Positions 26,147 to 34,433 of a stretch of DNA of 47,560 nt are shown here, in pieces. Position 1 is the first letter of the stretch; each line of letters begins with the position of its first letter. This DNA comes from Planctomycetia bacterium (GTDB lineage Bacteria > Planctomycetota > Planctomycetia > Pirellulales > UBA1268). The translations under genes and the position numbers were made by a program. The notes beneath the pieces were generated by a model. That model did no database searches and had not been told where the DNA came from. It was given only the letters and a program-made list of their open reading frames with translations. The DNA is taken from assembly GCA_009926295.1 (NCBI GenBank), contig RFPF01000001.1:1-47560 (forward strand), in the 5' to 3' direction.

Positions 26147-26918
26147 GCACGCGGGGGATGGCGGGCACCGCCACGGGCTGCGGAACCGACGAGACCCGGG
26201 TCGCCGGCACCGCGACCGCCGCCGCCTGGGCGGAGCGGGCGTTGAGATCGTCGATGAGCTGCTGGACCTCCGGACGGATGCCGATGCCGCGGTTCTGGAA
26301 GACGTCGGTGGGAGTGACGCCGAACCGGCCATACAGCATCGAGTCGGCGTTGTGATCCACGGAGAGGTCGGAGCCTCCGAGAGACACGCCGAGAAACAGG
26401 CCGCGGCTGCGCGCATAGGAATAGATCTCGGCGCCGAGCCGGGCGTCGGTGCCGGCGTTGGCCTGGCGGCCGACCGGGCCTGCCGCGATCGAGGCATCGG
26501 CGCCGAGCGTCACCTTCTGGCCGTTGAGGATGCCCTCGAGGCTCCGCGGGGTGGCGAAGACGAGCACGATGTCGGCCGCCTGCACGCCGGCCTGGAAGCC
26601 GAGGCTCCCGCCCCCCATCGTCACGAGCACCGGAGCGGTCCACGTGCGGTCGGGCCTGCGTATCGCGAGCACTCCCTTCCCGTAGTTGACGCCCAGCAGG
26701 AAGCCCCCCTTGATCATGTTGGGGAAGATCGCGATCCCCTCCGCCCTCTGGAGCATGGCCGGGGGCAGCGACTCGATCTCGAGCCCGAAGAACTGGTCGA
26801 GGGCGTTCTTCGCGCCCACCACCGTTTGCACCTCCGCCTCGCCGTAGGTCATCTGCTGGGCGGGGCAGGCGCGGGCCACGAAGAGGGCCAGAACGATACC
26901 GACTGAGAACGCACGCAT
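26016..26918 (-). CDS. Secreted SYLF-domain (Ysc84-like) lipid-binding protein
   Basis: About 300 residues from ATG 26918. The signal peptide is MRAFSVGIVLALFVARACPA. The SYLF domain covers roughly 35-210 with ALDQFFGLEIESLPPAMLQR, GIAIFPNMIKGGFLLGVNYG, and MGGGSLGFQAGVQAADIVLV, and ends SRGLFLGVSLGGSDLSVDHN. In eukaryotes the domain binds phosphoinositides; in bacteria it is exported and of unknown role. After GIGIRPEVQQLIDDLNARSA the frame runs on without a stop into the GT10 gene, so the last 40-45 residues (Arg/Pro/His-rich) are an out-of-frame reading of GT10 codons. The real C-terminus may therefore have been altered by a lost stop or a small indel. Confidence 0.85.
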   Translation of the reverse strand: MRAFSVGIVLALFVARACPAQQMTYGEAEVQTVVGAKNALDQFFGLEIESLPPAMLQRAEGIAIFPNMIKGGFLLGVNYGKGVLAIRRPDRTWTAPVLVTMGGGSLGFQAGVQAADIVLVFATPRSLEGILNGQKVTLGADASIAAGPVGRQANAGTDARLGAEIYSYARSRGLFLGVSLGGSDLSVDHNADSMLYGRFGVTPTDVFQNRGIGIRPEVQQLIDDLNARSAQAAAVAVPATRVSSVPQPVAVPAIPRVHGHQPFRPPSRRPHQVRRVLGQFQRPRQQFHAAARPAVPRGDL

Positions 26919-27053
26919 GGCGATTCCTTTCGCTGGATGGACGTTCCGAAATTCTATCCGAGCGGCCTTTTTTTCACCAAAAGTTGGAAATCCTGCGAGA
27001 CCCGAACTAGGCTCTTTGCACCAGGATCGATCTCCCCCCTTGGAACACGTTGC

Positions 27054-27788
27054 ATGCTTCGTCGCGCCGCCCTGATCGCGCTTCTCGTCGCTGCTCCGCA
27101 TGCCGCAGCCCGGGCCGACACGACCTACGCCACTCTCGCCGGCAATCTCGGCGCGACCGGCGAGACCGCGGCCAATGTCATCTTTCAGCCGATCTACGGC
27201 TCGACGTTCGCCCAACGCTTCACGACGGGCACGCTCCCGACGATCGGCGACGGCGACTCGAGCGGGCAGATTCTCTATCGATTCAGTTGGGATCTGCTGG
27301 CTGCCCAGAGTGGCTTCGATCCCACCGATGAGGAAAATCCGTTTCCCAATCTCGACACGACCTACACGATGAACCTCTTCACCGACGCAGCCGGCGCGCC
27401 GGGTACGAGTCTTCTCGCACTCGGCCCCACCACCGGCAGCCTGTCGGCGCCGGGCGTCGTGGCGTTTCCGTACGCCGACCTCGTGAACGACCCCAGCATC
27501 GCCCTGCAGTCGAACACGTCGTATTGGCTCACGGTCGCCTTCCAAACGGCCAGTGCTGCGGTGGGCCAACCGCTGCGCCTTCCCTTCACGACCGGCTCGA
27601 ATCAGACCGGCCCCGGCACCATCGACAACCTGATGGTGAACACGGGCTCCGGCTGGAGCAGCCTCTCCGAGCGGGCCGTCGTGCAGGTGCAGGTGGAGAC
27701 GGTGCCTGAACCGTCGGCCATCGCCCTCGCAGCCGCCGGCCTTGCGATCGTCGCCTGGCAGGTCGGCAGGAGCCGAGCCGTCGCGTGA
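27054..27788 (+). CDS. PEP-CTERM sorting-domain protein
   Basis: A 244-residue exported protein. The signal peptide is MLRRAALIALLVAAPHAAARA. The mature part is beta-rich with Thr, Ser and Gly, lacking Cys, and contains LYRFSWDLLAAQSGF and TYTMNLFTDAAGAPGTSLLA, which resemble a choice-of-anchor or beta-sandwich domain. The C-terminus is a PEP-CTERM tag: VPEPSAIALAAAGLAIVAWQ followed by basic residues. Exosortase cleaves and anchors such proteins at the cell surface, usually in bacteria that make exopolysaccharide. No exosortase is encoded in the window. The ATG is at 27054. The stop abuts the convergent DAHP synthase stop with no gap. Confidence 0.85.
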   Translation: MLRRAALIALLVAAPHAAARADTTYATLAGNLGATGETAANVIFQPIYGSTFAQRFTTGTLPTIGDGDSSGQILYRFSWDLLAAQSGFDPTDEENPFPNLDTTYTMNLFTDAAGAPGTSLLALGPTTGSLSAPGVVAFPYADLVNDPSIALQSNTSYWLTVAFQTASAAVGQPLRLPFTTGSNQTGPGTIDNLMVNTGSGWSSLSERAVVQVQVETVPEPSAIALAAAGLAIVAWQVGRSRAVA

Positions 27789-28856
27789 TCACAGCCGCGT
27801 GTGGGCTTCGACCAGAAGCTCTTCCGTCTCGTCCCAGCCGATGCAGGCGTCGGTGATCGAGATGCCGTAGTGCAAGGCCGTGCGGTCGCGCTGCACCGGC
27901 TGGCTCCCGGGGTGGATGTTGCTCTCGAGCATCAGGCCCACGATCGACCGGTCGCCCGCCACGCGTTGCTCGAGCACGTCGCGCCACACGACCGCCTGCC
28001 GGCGGGGATCCTTGCCGGAGTTGGCGTGGCTGCAGTCCACGATCACGCGAGCCGGCAGGCCGGCCGACTCCAGCTTCCGGCGTGCCTCCTCCATCACCTC
28101 CGGCGAGTAGTTCGAGCCGCTGCGGCCGCCGCGGAGCATGAGCACGCCCCACGGATTGCCGGCCGTCGACACGACGCACGTGCCGCCCTCGTTGTCGATC
28201 CCGAGGAACGAGTGGGGCGTGCGGGCCGACTGCATCGCGTCGACCGCAGCCTGGAGCGAGCCGTCGGTGGAGTTCTTGAATCCCACCGGCATCGAGAGGC
28301 CGCTGGCCATCTGCCGGTGCGTCGGACTCTCGGTCGTGCGTGCACCGATCGCCCCGAGCACGATCGTGTCGGCGATGTATTGCGGGGTGATGGGCTCGAG
28401 GAACTCCGTGGCCGTCGGCAGCCCCATCCGGCCGATCTCGATGAGCAGGCCGCGAGCGAGCCGCAGCCCCGTCGCCACGTCGAACGAGTCATCGAGGTGC
28501 GGATCGTTGATCAGCCCCTTCCAGCCCACCGTGGTGCGTGGCTTCTCGAAGTAGACCCGCATGACCACGAGGATCCTGTCGGCCACGCGGCCCGCGAGAT
28601 CCTTCAACCTCGCGGCGTAGTCGCGGGCGGCGTCGGGATCGTGGATCGAGCAGGGACCGACGACGGCGAGCACCCGGTCGTCCTCGCCCGCGAGCACCCG
28701 CTCCACGGCCTGCCGCCCCTCGACGATCGTGCGGGTGGCGGCCGCGTCGAGCGGCAGCAGCGCCATCAGCCGCGCCGGCGGCACGAGCGGCTCCAGGCTC
28801 TTGATCCGCAGGTTCGACGTGGCGAGCGCAGCGGCGGCAGATGCAGTCGGGTTCAT
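27789..28856 (-). CDS. aroG: 3-deoxy-7-phosphoheptulonate (DAHP) synthase, class I
   Basis: A 355-residue enzyme condensing phosphoenolpyruvate with erythrose 4-phosphate, the first step of the shikimate pathway in the cytoplasm. The family blocks are all present: VVGPCSIHDPDAARDYAARL, RVYFEKPRTTVGWKGLINDP (with the active-site Lys/Arg), GARTTESPTHRQMASGLSMP, GFKNSTDG, LRGGRSGSNYSP and DCSHANSGKDP. Its length and block order match the AroG/AroF/AroH type, not the shorter KDO8P-like or plant types. The isozyme's feedback specificity (Phe, Tyr or Trp) cannot be read from sequence. ATG 28856 is preferred over GTG 28865 three codons upstream. Confidence 0.93.
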   Translation of the reverse strand: MNPTASAAAALATSNLRIKSLEPLVPPARLMALLPLDAAATRTIVEGRQAVERVLAGEDDRVLAVVGPCSIHDPDAARDYAARLKDLAGRVADRILVVMRVYFEKPRTTVGWKGLINDPHLDDSFDVATGLRLARGLLIEIGRMGLPTATEFLEPITPQYIADTIVLGAIGARTTESPTHRQMASGLSMPVGFKNSTDGSLQAAVDAMQSARTPHSFLGIDNEGGTCVVSTAGNPWGVLMLRGGRSGSNYSPEVMEEARRKLESAGLPARVIVDCSHANSGKDPRRQAVVWRDVLEQRVAGDRSIVGLMLESNIHPGSQPVQRDRTALHYGISITDACIGWDETEELLVEAHTRL

Positions 28857-28902
28857 CTGATCCACTGTAGTTTCAGCGACGCGCGCTTCCTAGGGCTCCC
28901 GC

Positions 28903-28928
28903 GTAGGACAGGCGTCCGGCCTGTCATG
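28903..28928 (+). repeat. Left terminal hairpin of the inverted-repeat element
   Basis: The core gacaggc-gtccg-gcctgtc is a 7-bp perfect stem with a 5-nt loop. The same core, with loop taaa, ends the element on the other side in inverted orientation. Confidence 0.7.
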
Positions 28929-29274
28929 ACTCAACACATGCGCGCCGGCTCGTGACTGCCCAGACCCCCTCGCCGGACGTTCACTCAGGCCCTCCAGGCC
29001 TTCGTTCACTCGGATGCCGACTACGCTGCGCCATCCCTGGCTCCGCTTGTCGTCATACGCCGGCTCTTTGGTCTGGGCAGCCCCGAGCCTCCTCAACTCA
29101 ATCGGGAAGGGGGAGGCGAGGGGTTGCCCCTACCATTGAGCCGGCGTGAGTGACCAGCGGAGCCATGGATGGCGCAGCGCCTGTCACTCCGAGCGAACGG
29201 AGCCCAGGGATGGGCGCAGTGAGCGTCCGGCGAAATGGTGGGGGCAATCCCGAGCCGGCGCGGGCGCGTTGAGG

Positions 29275-29299
29275 CATGACAGGCTAAAGCCTGTCCTAC
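29275..29299 (-). repeat. Right terminal hairpin of the inverted-repeat element
   Basis: The core gacaggc-taaa-gcctgtc is a 7-bp perfect stem with a 4-nt loop, followed by ctac, which is the reverse complement of the gtag at the left end. It lies 106 nt upstream of the pyrG start. Confidence 0.7.
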
Positions 29300-29405
29300 G
29301 GCAGGGATTTGACCGGCCCCGGAAGTGCTGGTTCAATCCAGTTCCGGATCGGCCGCCAGGCGGCCGCAGGATGCGACACCGGCGGACGGGAAGGAGCTCG
29401 CTCTC

Positions 29406-31034
29406 GTGACCAAACACATCTTCGTGACCGGTGGCGTCGTCAGCTCCCTCGGCAAGGGGCTCACCAGCGCCTCGATCGGCATGCTGCTCGAATCCCGCGG
29501 CCTGCGGGTGAAGATGCAGAAACTCGACCCCTACATCAACGTCGATCCGGGCACGATGAGCCCCTACCAGCACGGCGAGGTGTACGTGCTCGACGACGGC
29601 AGCGAGACGGATCTCGACCTCGGTCACTATGAGCGGTTCACGTCGACCACCCTCACCCGTGCGAGCAACTACACGACCGGCCAGATCTACCTGTCGGTGA
29701 TCAACAAGGAGCGGCGGGGCGAGTTTCTCGGCAAGACGGTGCAGGTGATTCCGCACATCACCAACGAGATCAAGGAGGTCGTCAAGAACCTCGCCGACGC
29801 CGACACCGACGTGGTGATCACCGAAATCGGCGGCACCGTCGGCGACATCGAGAGCCTGCCGTTTCTGGAGGCGATCCGGCAGATTCCGCTCGAGGTGGGC
29901 CGCGAGAACTGCATGTTCATCCACCTCACGCTCGTGCCGTACCTGAAGGCCGCCGGTGAATTGAAGACCAAGCCGACGCAGCACTCCGTGGGCATCCTGA
30001 GGCAGATCGGCATCCAGCCCGACGTGCTCGTGTGCCGCACGGAGCGGGCCCTCGACGTGTCAGACCGCGAGAAGATCGCGCTTTTTTGCAACGTGCCGCT
30101 CGACGCCGTGATCGAGGAGCGAGACAAGGACTTTTCGATCTACGAAGTGCCCCTCTCGCTGCAGTCCAACAAGATCGACGAGATCGTGCTCAAGCGGTTC
30201 GGCCTGCAGGCCGGACCCGCCGACCTGGAAGACTGGCACGAAATCCTGCACCGGCTGCGGAACCCGGAGCACGAGGTGTCGATCGCCCTCGTCGGCAAGT
30301 ACGCCGAGCACCGCGACGCCTACAAGAGCATCTACGAGGCCCTCGACCATGGCGGCATCGCCCATCGCACGCAGGTGCGGGTGCAGCCGATCAAGAGCGA
30401 AGACATCGAGCGCGAGGGCGCCGAGCGGCTCCTCGCCGGCTTCGACGGCCTGATCGTGCCGGGCGGTTTCGGCGAGCGCGGCATCGAGGGGAAGGTGGAG
30501 GCGATCGGGTTCGCCCGCGAGCGGCGGCTGCCGTTCCTGGGAATCTGCCTGGGCATGCAGTGCGCCGTGATCGACGTGGCGAGGAACTGCGCCGGGCTCG
30601 CCGGGGCCCACTCGACGGAGTTCGCCAGGAACACGCCGCACCCCGTGATCTGCCTCATGGACGAGCAGCAGGGCGTGGTGGAGAAGGGGGGCACGATGCG
30701 GCTCGGAGCCCAGCCCTGCGTGCTCGGCGAGGGCACGAGGGCGGCCGCGGCGTACGGCACGACGCGCATCTCGGAGCGGCACCGGCACCGCTACGAATTC
30801 AATCCGAAGTATCGCGACGCGCTCGAGCGGGCCGGTCTCGTGATCGCGGGAAGGAGCCCCGACGGCGGCCTCGTCGAGATCGTGGAACTGGCCGACCACC
30901 CGTGGTTCGTGGCGGTGCAGTTCCACCCCGAGTTCAAGAGCAAGCCCACGGCGGCCCACCCGCTCTTCGCCGGACTGGTCGCCGCGGCGGTGGAGCGGCA
31001 CGCCGGCAGCGCATGGGCGGTCGAGGAAGCATGA
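29406..31034 (+). CDS. pyrG: CTP synthase
   Basis: A 542-residue enzyme that aminates UTP to CTP using glutamine and ATP in pyrimidine biosynthesis. The synthase domain has IFVTGGVVSSLGKGLTSASI at the N-terminus, then MQKLDPYINVDPGTMSPYQH, GEVYVLDDGSETDLDLGHYE and ITEIGGTVGDIESLPFLEAI. The class I glutaminase domain has VPGGFGERGIEGKVEAIGFA, GICLGMQ with Cys381, and HPEFKSKP with the catalytic His/Glu. All expected residues are intact and the length is normal. GTG 29406 has GGAAGGAG 9 nt upstream; the ATG at 29325 lacks such support. It shares 4 nt (ATGA) with the next gene and heads a three-gene operon. Confidence 0.96.
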   Translation: MTKHIFVTGGVVSSLGKGLTSASIGMLLESRGLRVKMQKLDPYINVDPGTMSPYQHGEVYVLDDGSETDLDLGHYERFTSTTLTRASNYTTGQIYLSVINKERRGEFLGKTVQVIPHITNEIKEVVKNLADADTDVVITEIGGTVGDIESLPFLEAIRQIPLEVGRENCMFIHLTLVPYLKAAGELKTKPTQHSVGILRQIGIQPDVLVCRTERALDVSDREKIALFCNVPLDAVIEERDKDFSIYEVPLSLQSNKIDEIVLKRFGLQAGPADLEDWHEILHRLRNPEHEVSIALVGKYAEHRDAYKSIYEALDHGGIAHRTQVRVQPIKSEDIEREGAERLLAGFDGLIVPGGFGERGIEGKVEAIGFARERRLPFLGICLGMQCAVIDVARNCAGLAGAHSTEFARNTPHPVICLMDEQQGVVEKGGTMRLGAQPCVLGEGTRAAAAYGTTRISERHRHRYEFNPKYRDALERAGLVIAGRSPDGGLVEIVELADHPWFVAVQFHPEFKSKPTAAHPLFAGLVAAAVERHAGSAWAVEEA

Positions 31035-31306
31035 GCGACACCCCCGAGTCGACCGAGCCCGCCGCTCCGCCGGCGACGTTCGAATTCCTCGTGCACACGC
31101 TGTTCACCCAGGCCCTGATGGCCCTGGGCCGGATTCCCAACCCGATCACGAAGCAATCCCTCCGGAACCCCGCCACCGCGAAGCACTTCATCGACACGCT
31201 CGCCATGCTCGAGCGCAAGACCGCCGGGAACCTGACCACCGAGGAGCGGCATCAACTGGAGGAGATCCAGCACCAACTGCGGATGATGTTTCTCGAGAAC
31301 CCATGA
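31031..31306 (+). CDS. DUF1844-family protein
   Basis: A 91-residue cytoplasmic protein. The Pfam DUF1844 pattern is recognisable: FEFLVHTLFTQALMALGRIP, AKHFIDTLAMLERKTAGNLT and EERHQLEEIQHQLRMMFLEN. It is helical, with no Cys, no signal peptide and no catalytic motif. It is linked by ATGA overlaps to pyrG before it and folD after it, so it is translated with nucleotide and one-carbon enzymes. Function is not known; genomic coupling is the only hint. Confidence 0.85.
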   Translation: MSDTPESTEPAAPPATFEFLVHTLFTQALMALGRIPNPITKQSLRNPATAKHFIDTLAMLERKTAGNLTTEERHQLEEIQHQLRMMFLENP

Positions 31307-32196
31307 CGGCACGAATCCTCGACGGTCGCGGGCTTGCGGAAAGCATCGAGAACTCGCTTCGCGACGAGGCGGCGACGTTCGTCGACATGTTCAAGCGCCG
31401 GCCGCGGCTGGTGGTCGTGCTCGTGGGTGATTTACCTGCCAGCGGCTCCTACGTGGCGAGCAAGGAGCGGGCGGCCGGGCGCGTCGGGATCGACGCCGAG
31501 GTGATCCGCATGCCGGCCAGCGCCGCCACCGCGGAACTCGTGGCCCTCGTGCGGGCCATCGCCGCCGGCGACCGGGGCACCGTCGATGGCCTCCTCGTGC
31601 AGCTGCCGCTCCCCGAGCACGTCGACGCCGTCGCGGTGCTCGACGCCGTGCCGCCCCATCTCGACGTGGACGGCTTCCACCCGGAGAACGCCGGGCTCCT
31701 GTCGCAGGGCCGCCCCCGGTTCATCCCCTGCACCGCGGCGGGCGTGCAACGGATGATCCTCGATGCGGGCATCTCCACAGCCGGCAGGCACGCGGTGATC
31801 GTCGGCCGCAGCGACATCGTGGGGAGGCCGCTCGCGCTTCTGCTCTCCGCCAAGGGACCGGGCGGCGACGCCACTGTGACGCTCTGCCACAGCCGCTCGG
31901 ACGACCTCGCCGACCATTGTCGTCGGGCCGACATCCTCGTGGCCGCGGTCGGCCGCCCCGGCCTCGTGACGGGCGACATGGTGAAGCCGGGCGCGGCCGT
32001 GATCGACGTCGGGATCAACCGCGTCGAGAGAGACGGCGCAAGCCGGCTCGTGGGCGACGTCGACTTCGACGCCGCGAAGGAGCGGGCCGGCTGGATTTCC
32101 CCCGTGCCGGGAGGCGTGGGGCCGCTGACCGTGGCGATGCTCCTGGCCAACACGCTTCTTGCCGCCGAACTGTCGGTCGGGAAAAACCCCCGCTGA
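31303..32196 (+). CDS. folD: Bifunctional methylenetetrahydrofolate dehydrogenase/cyclohydrolase
   Basis: A 297-residue enzyme interconverting 5,10-methylene-, methenyl- and 10-formyl-tetrahydrofolate with NADP. The Y-x3-K catalytic pair is SYVASK (Tyr50, Lys54), followed by VQLPLPEHVD and DGFHPENAGLLSQGRPRFIP. The Rossmann dinucleotide site is VIVGRSDIVGRPLALLLSAK, and the C-terminal signature is PVPGGVGPLTVAMLLANT. Length and residue set are those of an active FolD. ATG 31303 overlaps the DUF1844 stop. It supplies formyl groups for purine and initiator tRNA synthesis, which fits pyrG as a partner. Confidence 0.95.
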   Translation: MTARILDGRGLAESIENSLRDEAATFVDMFKRRPRLVVVLVGDLPASGSYVASKERAAGRVGIDAEVIRMPASAATAELVALVRAIAAGDRGTVDGLLVQLPLPEHVDAVAVLDAVPPHLDVDGFHPENAGLLSQGRPRFIPCTAAGVQRMILDAGISTAGRHAVIVGRSDIVGRPLALLLSAKGPGGDATVTLCHSRSDDLADHCRRADILVAAVGRPGLVTGDMVKPGAAVIDVGINRVERDGASRLVGDVDFDAAKERAGWISPVPGGVGPLTVAMLLANTLLAAELSVGKNPR

Positions 32197-32483
32197 ATCA
32201 GGGCGGGAACGCGACGAGCGGGGGGCTCTCCACTCCGTGTCCGCTGGTTCCAGGCCACGGGCCCGATGGATCCGACGGGGCATTTCCGGCCTTGAGTCGG
32301 CTCCGCCCGCCGGACTACCCTCCCCGCCCGCAAGGGATCGCCCGCCGCGCGTGTTTGCGCATCTTCGCGCGACGCAGGCAGTTTTCCCGGGCGGTCATGG
32401 ATGGTTCGCGACTGACGCCGCCGTCCGGCGATTCCGATTCCTTTCGGGGGACCGGGAGCCCGCCGGACAGAGAACACGCTTTC

Positions 32484-34433
32484 ATGCAGTATTTCCTCCG
32501 TGCCCTCCGCGACGCCGCCAAGCAGTGGCCGCTGCTCGTGGCATCCTTCCTCTGCTCCGCGGGGGTCGCGAGCCTGTGGGGCGCGAACATTGCCGCCCTG
32601 TTCCCGATCATCGAGGTGACGCTCAACGGCGACTCGCTCCAGTCGTGGAACGCCCGCCGCCTCACCGAGGCCAAGGCGCGCGTCGAGTCGGGTCGCCGGG
32701 AGCAGGCCGAACTGCAGGAGCAACTCGCCGCGGGCAAACTCGTCGCCGGCGATGCGACCCGTGCCCGCGCCCGCATCGACACGCTCTCGCTGGCGGTTCG
32801 CGGAGACGAGGCGGTGGTCTCGACCTCCGACGCTCTCGCCCCGTGGCTCGACCGCTTCCTGCCCACCGATCCGTTCACGACGGTGCTGTGGGTGGTGGGA
32901 TTCGTGGTCGCGAGCACGTTCGTGAAGCACGCGTTCCTGCTGACGAGCACGCTGATCGTGACCTGGGTGGCGATGAACATCAGCCGCGACCTGCGGCTGA
33001 GGGTGTTCGACAAGGCGCTCTCGCTCGACCGAACGCAGTTCATGCGCAACGGCTCGGCCGGTTTCATGGCCCAGGTGACGCACACGTCCGACATGCTCAC
33101 GAGCGGCATCACGAGCGTGTTCGGCGGGGCGGTCACCGAGCCGCTCAAGATCATGGCCTGCCTCGCGGGGGCCCTCTGCATCTCGTGGCAGCTCACGCTC
33201 GCCTGCCTGACGATGGCCCCGGTGGTGGGCTTCCTGATGGTGTGGCTCAACCGCCGCATCCGGGGCATCTCGAAGGGGATCCTCGCCCGGGCCCTCGGCT
33301 TCCACCACGTGCTCCTCGAGGCGCTCAACAACGTGCTCACCGTTCAGGCCTACACGATGGAGGAGTTCGAGCGGCAGCGATTCCGCTCCTGCACCCGCGA
33401 CATGATGAAGACAGGGATGTGGCACAGCTTCTATTTCGCCCTTGCCAACCCGATCACCGAAATCCTCGGCATCGGCATGGTCGCCACCTCGATCGCCGTC
33501 GGTGCATGGCTCGTGATCAACCAGGAGACGCAGATCTTCGGAATCACGATGACCGACCGGCCGATGACGGTGCCGGGCATCATGGTGTTTTTCGGCATGC
33601 TGATCGGCGCCAGCGACCCGGTGCGGAAGCTGTCGGGCGTGTTCACCGGCGTGAACGTTGGCATCGTGGGGGCCCAGCAGCTCTATCCGCTGCTCGACAC
33701 GCCGTCGAGGCTCCGCGAGCCCGCTGCGCCCCGCAGCGTCGCCAGTCCGCACGGCGAGATCCGCCTGCAGGACGTGGCGTTCAGCTACGACGGGATCGAC
33801 ACCGTGCTCAAAGACGTGAACATCTCGATCCCGTTCGGTGAGCGGGTGGCGATCGTGGGGCCGAACGGCGGCGGCAAGAGCACGCTCGTGAACCTCGTGT
33901 GCCGGTTCTACGATCCCACGCGGGGAGCGGTGTTGCTCGACGGCGTGCCGCTCACCGAGATGTCGCTCCACGACCTGCGGCGGCGCATCGCCATGGTCAC
34001 CCAGCAGACCGAGCTGTTCAACGAGTCGATCCTCTACAACATCCGCTACGGCCGCTGGGACGCCACCGAGGAGGAGATCGAGGAGGCCGCCCGCAAGGCC
34101 CACGCGCACGACTTCATCTCGGAGTTTCCAGACGGTTACCGGACGATGGTGGGGCCCAACGGCTTCCGGCTCTCCGGCGGCCAGCGTCAGCGGATCGCGC
34201 TCGCCCGGGCATTCCTGCGCAATGCCGAGATCCTCGTGCTCGACGAGGCCACCAGCCAGATCGACGTGGAGAGCGAGCGGCTCATCCACGAGGCCCTTGC
34301 CCGCTACGTGGAAAATCGTACGGTGATCATGATCACGCACCGGGCGAGCACGCTGGCACTCGCCGACGCGATCATCAAGGTCGAGCACGGAGTCGTCACC
34401 AAGCGGCCGGCCGCACAGATGCAGGCCGCGTGA
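32484..34433 (+). CDS. MsbA-like ABC transporter with helical insertion
   Basis: About 649 residues with fused membrane and ATPase domains. Unlike the exporter at 20296, its ATPase is canonical: Walker A GPNGGGKST (459-467), LSGGQRQRIALARAF (563-577), Walker B ILVLDEATSQID, and H-loop MITHRAS. TM1 lies near residues 16-45 and TM2 near 132-160. Between them are about 85 residues, mostly charged helix (TEAKARVESGRREQAELQEQ), far longer than the short loop of MsbA. The substrate may be a lipid or lipid-linked sugar. ATG 32484 is chosen; ATG 32397 is in frame and would add 29 residues. The 287-nt stretch from folD to this start shows no other gene. Confidence 0.88.
   Translation: MQYFLRALRDAAKQWPLLVASFLCSAGVASLWGANIAALFPIIEVTLNGDSLQSWNARRLTEAKARVESGRREQAELQEQLAAGKLVAGDATRARARIDTLSLAVRGDEAVVSTSDALAPWLDRFLPTDPFTTVLWVVGFVVASTFVKHAFLLTSTLIVTWVAMNISRDLRLRVFDKALSLDRTQFMRNGSAGFMAQVTHTSDMLTSGITSVFGGAVTEPLKIMACLAGALCISWQLTLACLTMAPVVGFLMVWLNRRIRGISKGILARALGFHHVLLEALNNVLTVQAYTMEEFERQRFRSCTRDMMKTGMWHSFYFALANPITEILGIGMVATSIAVGAWLVINQETQIFGITMTDRPMTVPGIMVFFGMLIGASDPVRKLSGVFTGVNVGIVGAQQLYPLLDTPSRLREPAAPRSVASPHGEIRLQDVAFSYDGIDTVLKDVNISIPFGERVAIVGPNGGGKSTLVNLVCRFYDPTRGAVLLDGVPLTEMSLHDLRRRIAMVTQQTELFNESILYNIRYGRWDATEEEIEEAARKAHAHDFISEFPDGYRTMVGPNGFRLSGGQRQRIALARAFLRNAEILVLDEATSQIDVESERLIHEALARYVENRTVIMITHRASTLALADAIIKVEHGVVTKRPAAQMQAA

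Larger units (their letters stand above)
28903..29299. repeat. Long imperfect inverted repeat: two foldable units, tail to tail
   Basis: The 549 nt between the divergent DAHP synthase and pyrG genes are largely one element. It begins gtaggacaggc...gcctgtcatg (28903-28928) and ends with the reverse complement catgacaggc...gcctgtcctac (29275-29299). Inside, the left and right halves are imperfect inverted copies of one unit of about 190 nt; shared blocks include cgcgccggctcg, tcgccggacg, ctgcgccatcc, tggctccgct and cgccggctc. Each unit can fold alone: 28947-28966 pairs with 29070-29089 (17 of 20), and 29115-29135 with 29236-29256 (about 17 of 21). It has no convincing gene. It may be a REP/MITE-like mobile repeat or a structured regulatory RNA region. 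Whether copies exist elsewhere cannot be seen here. Confidence 0.75.

Noticed and set aside
26984..27019. Possible sigma-54 or sigma-70 promoter before the PEP-CTERM gene
   Set aside because: GG-GC spacing is wrong for sigma-54 and the -10 is poor for sigma-70.
28931..29275. Small open frames within the inverted-repeat element (for example 28952-29149 and 29146-29409)
   Set aside because: They are short, of low-complexity composition, and follow the repeat structure instead of any protein family; no ribosome site.
28903..29299. CRISPR array
   Set aside because: Only two inverted units are present, with no regularly spaced direct repeats and no cas genes in the window.
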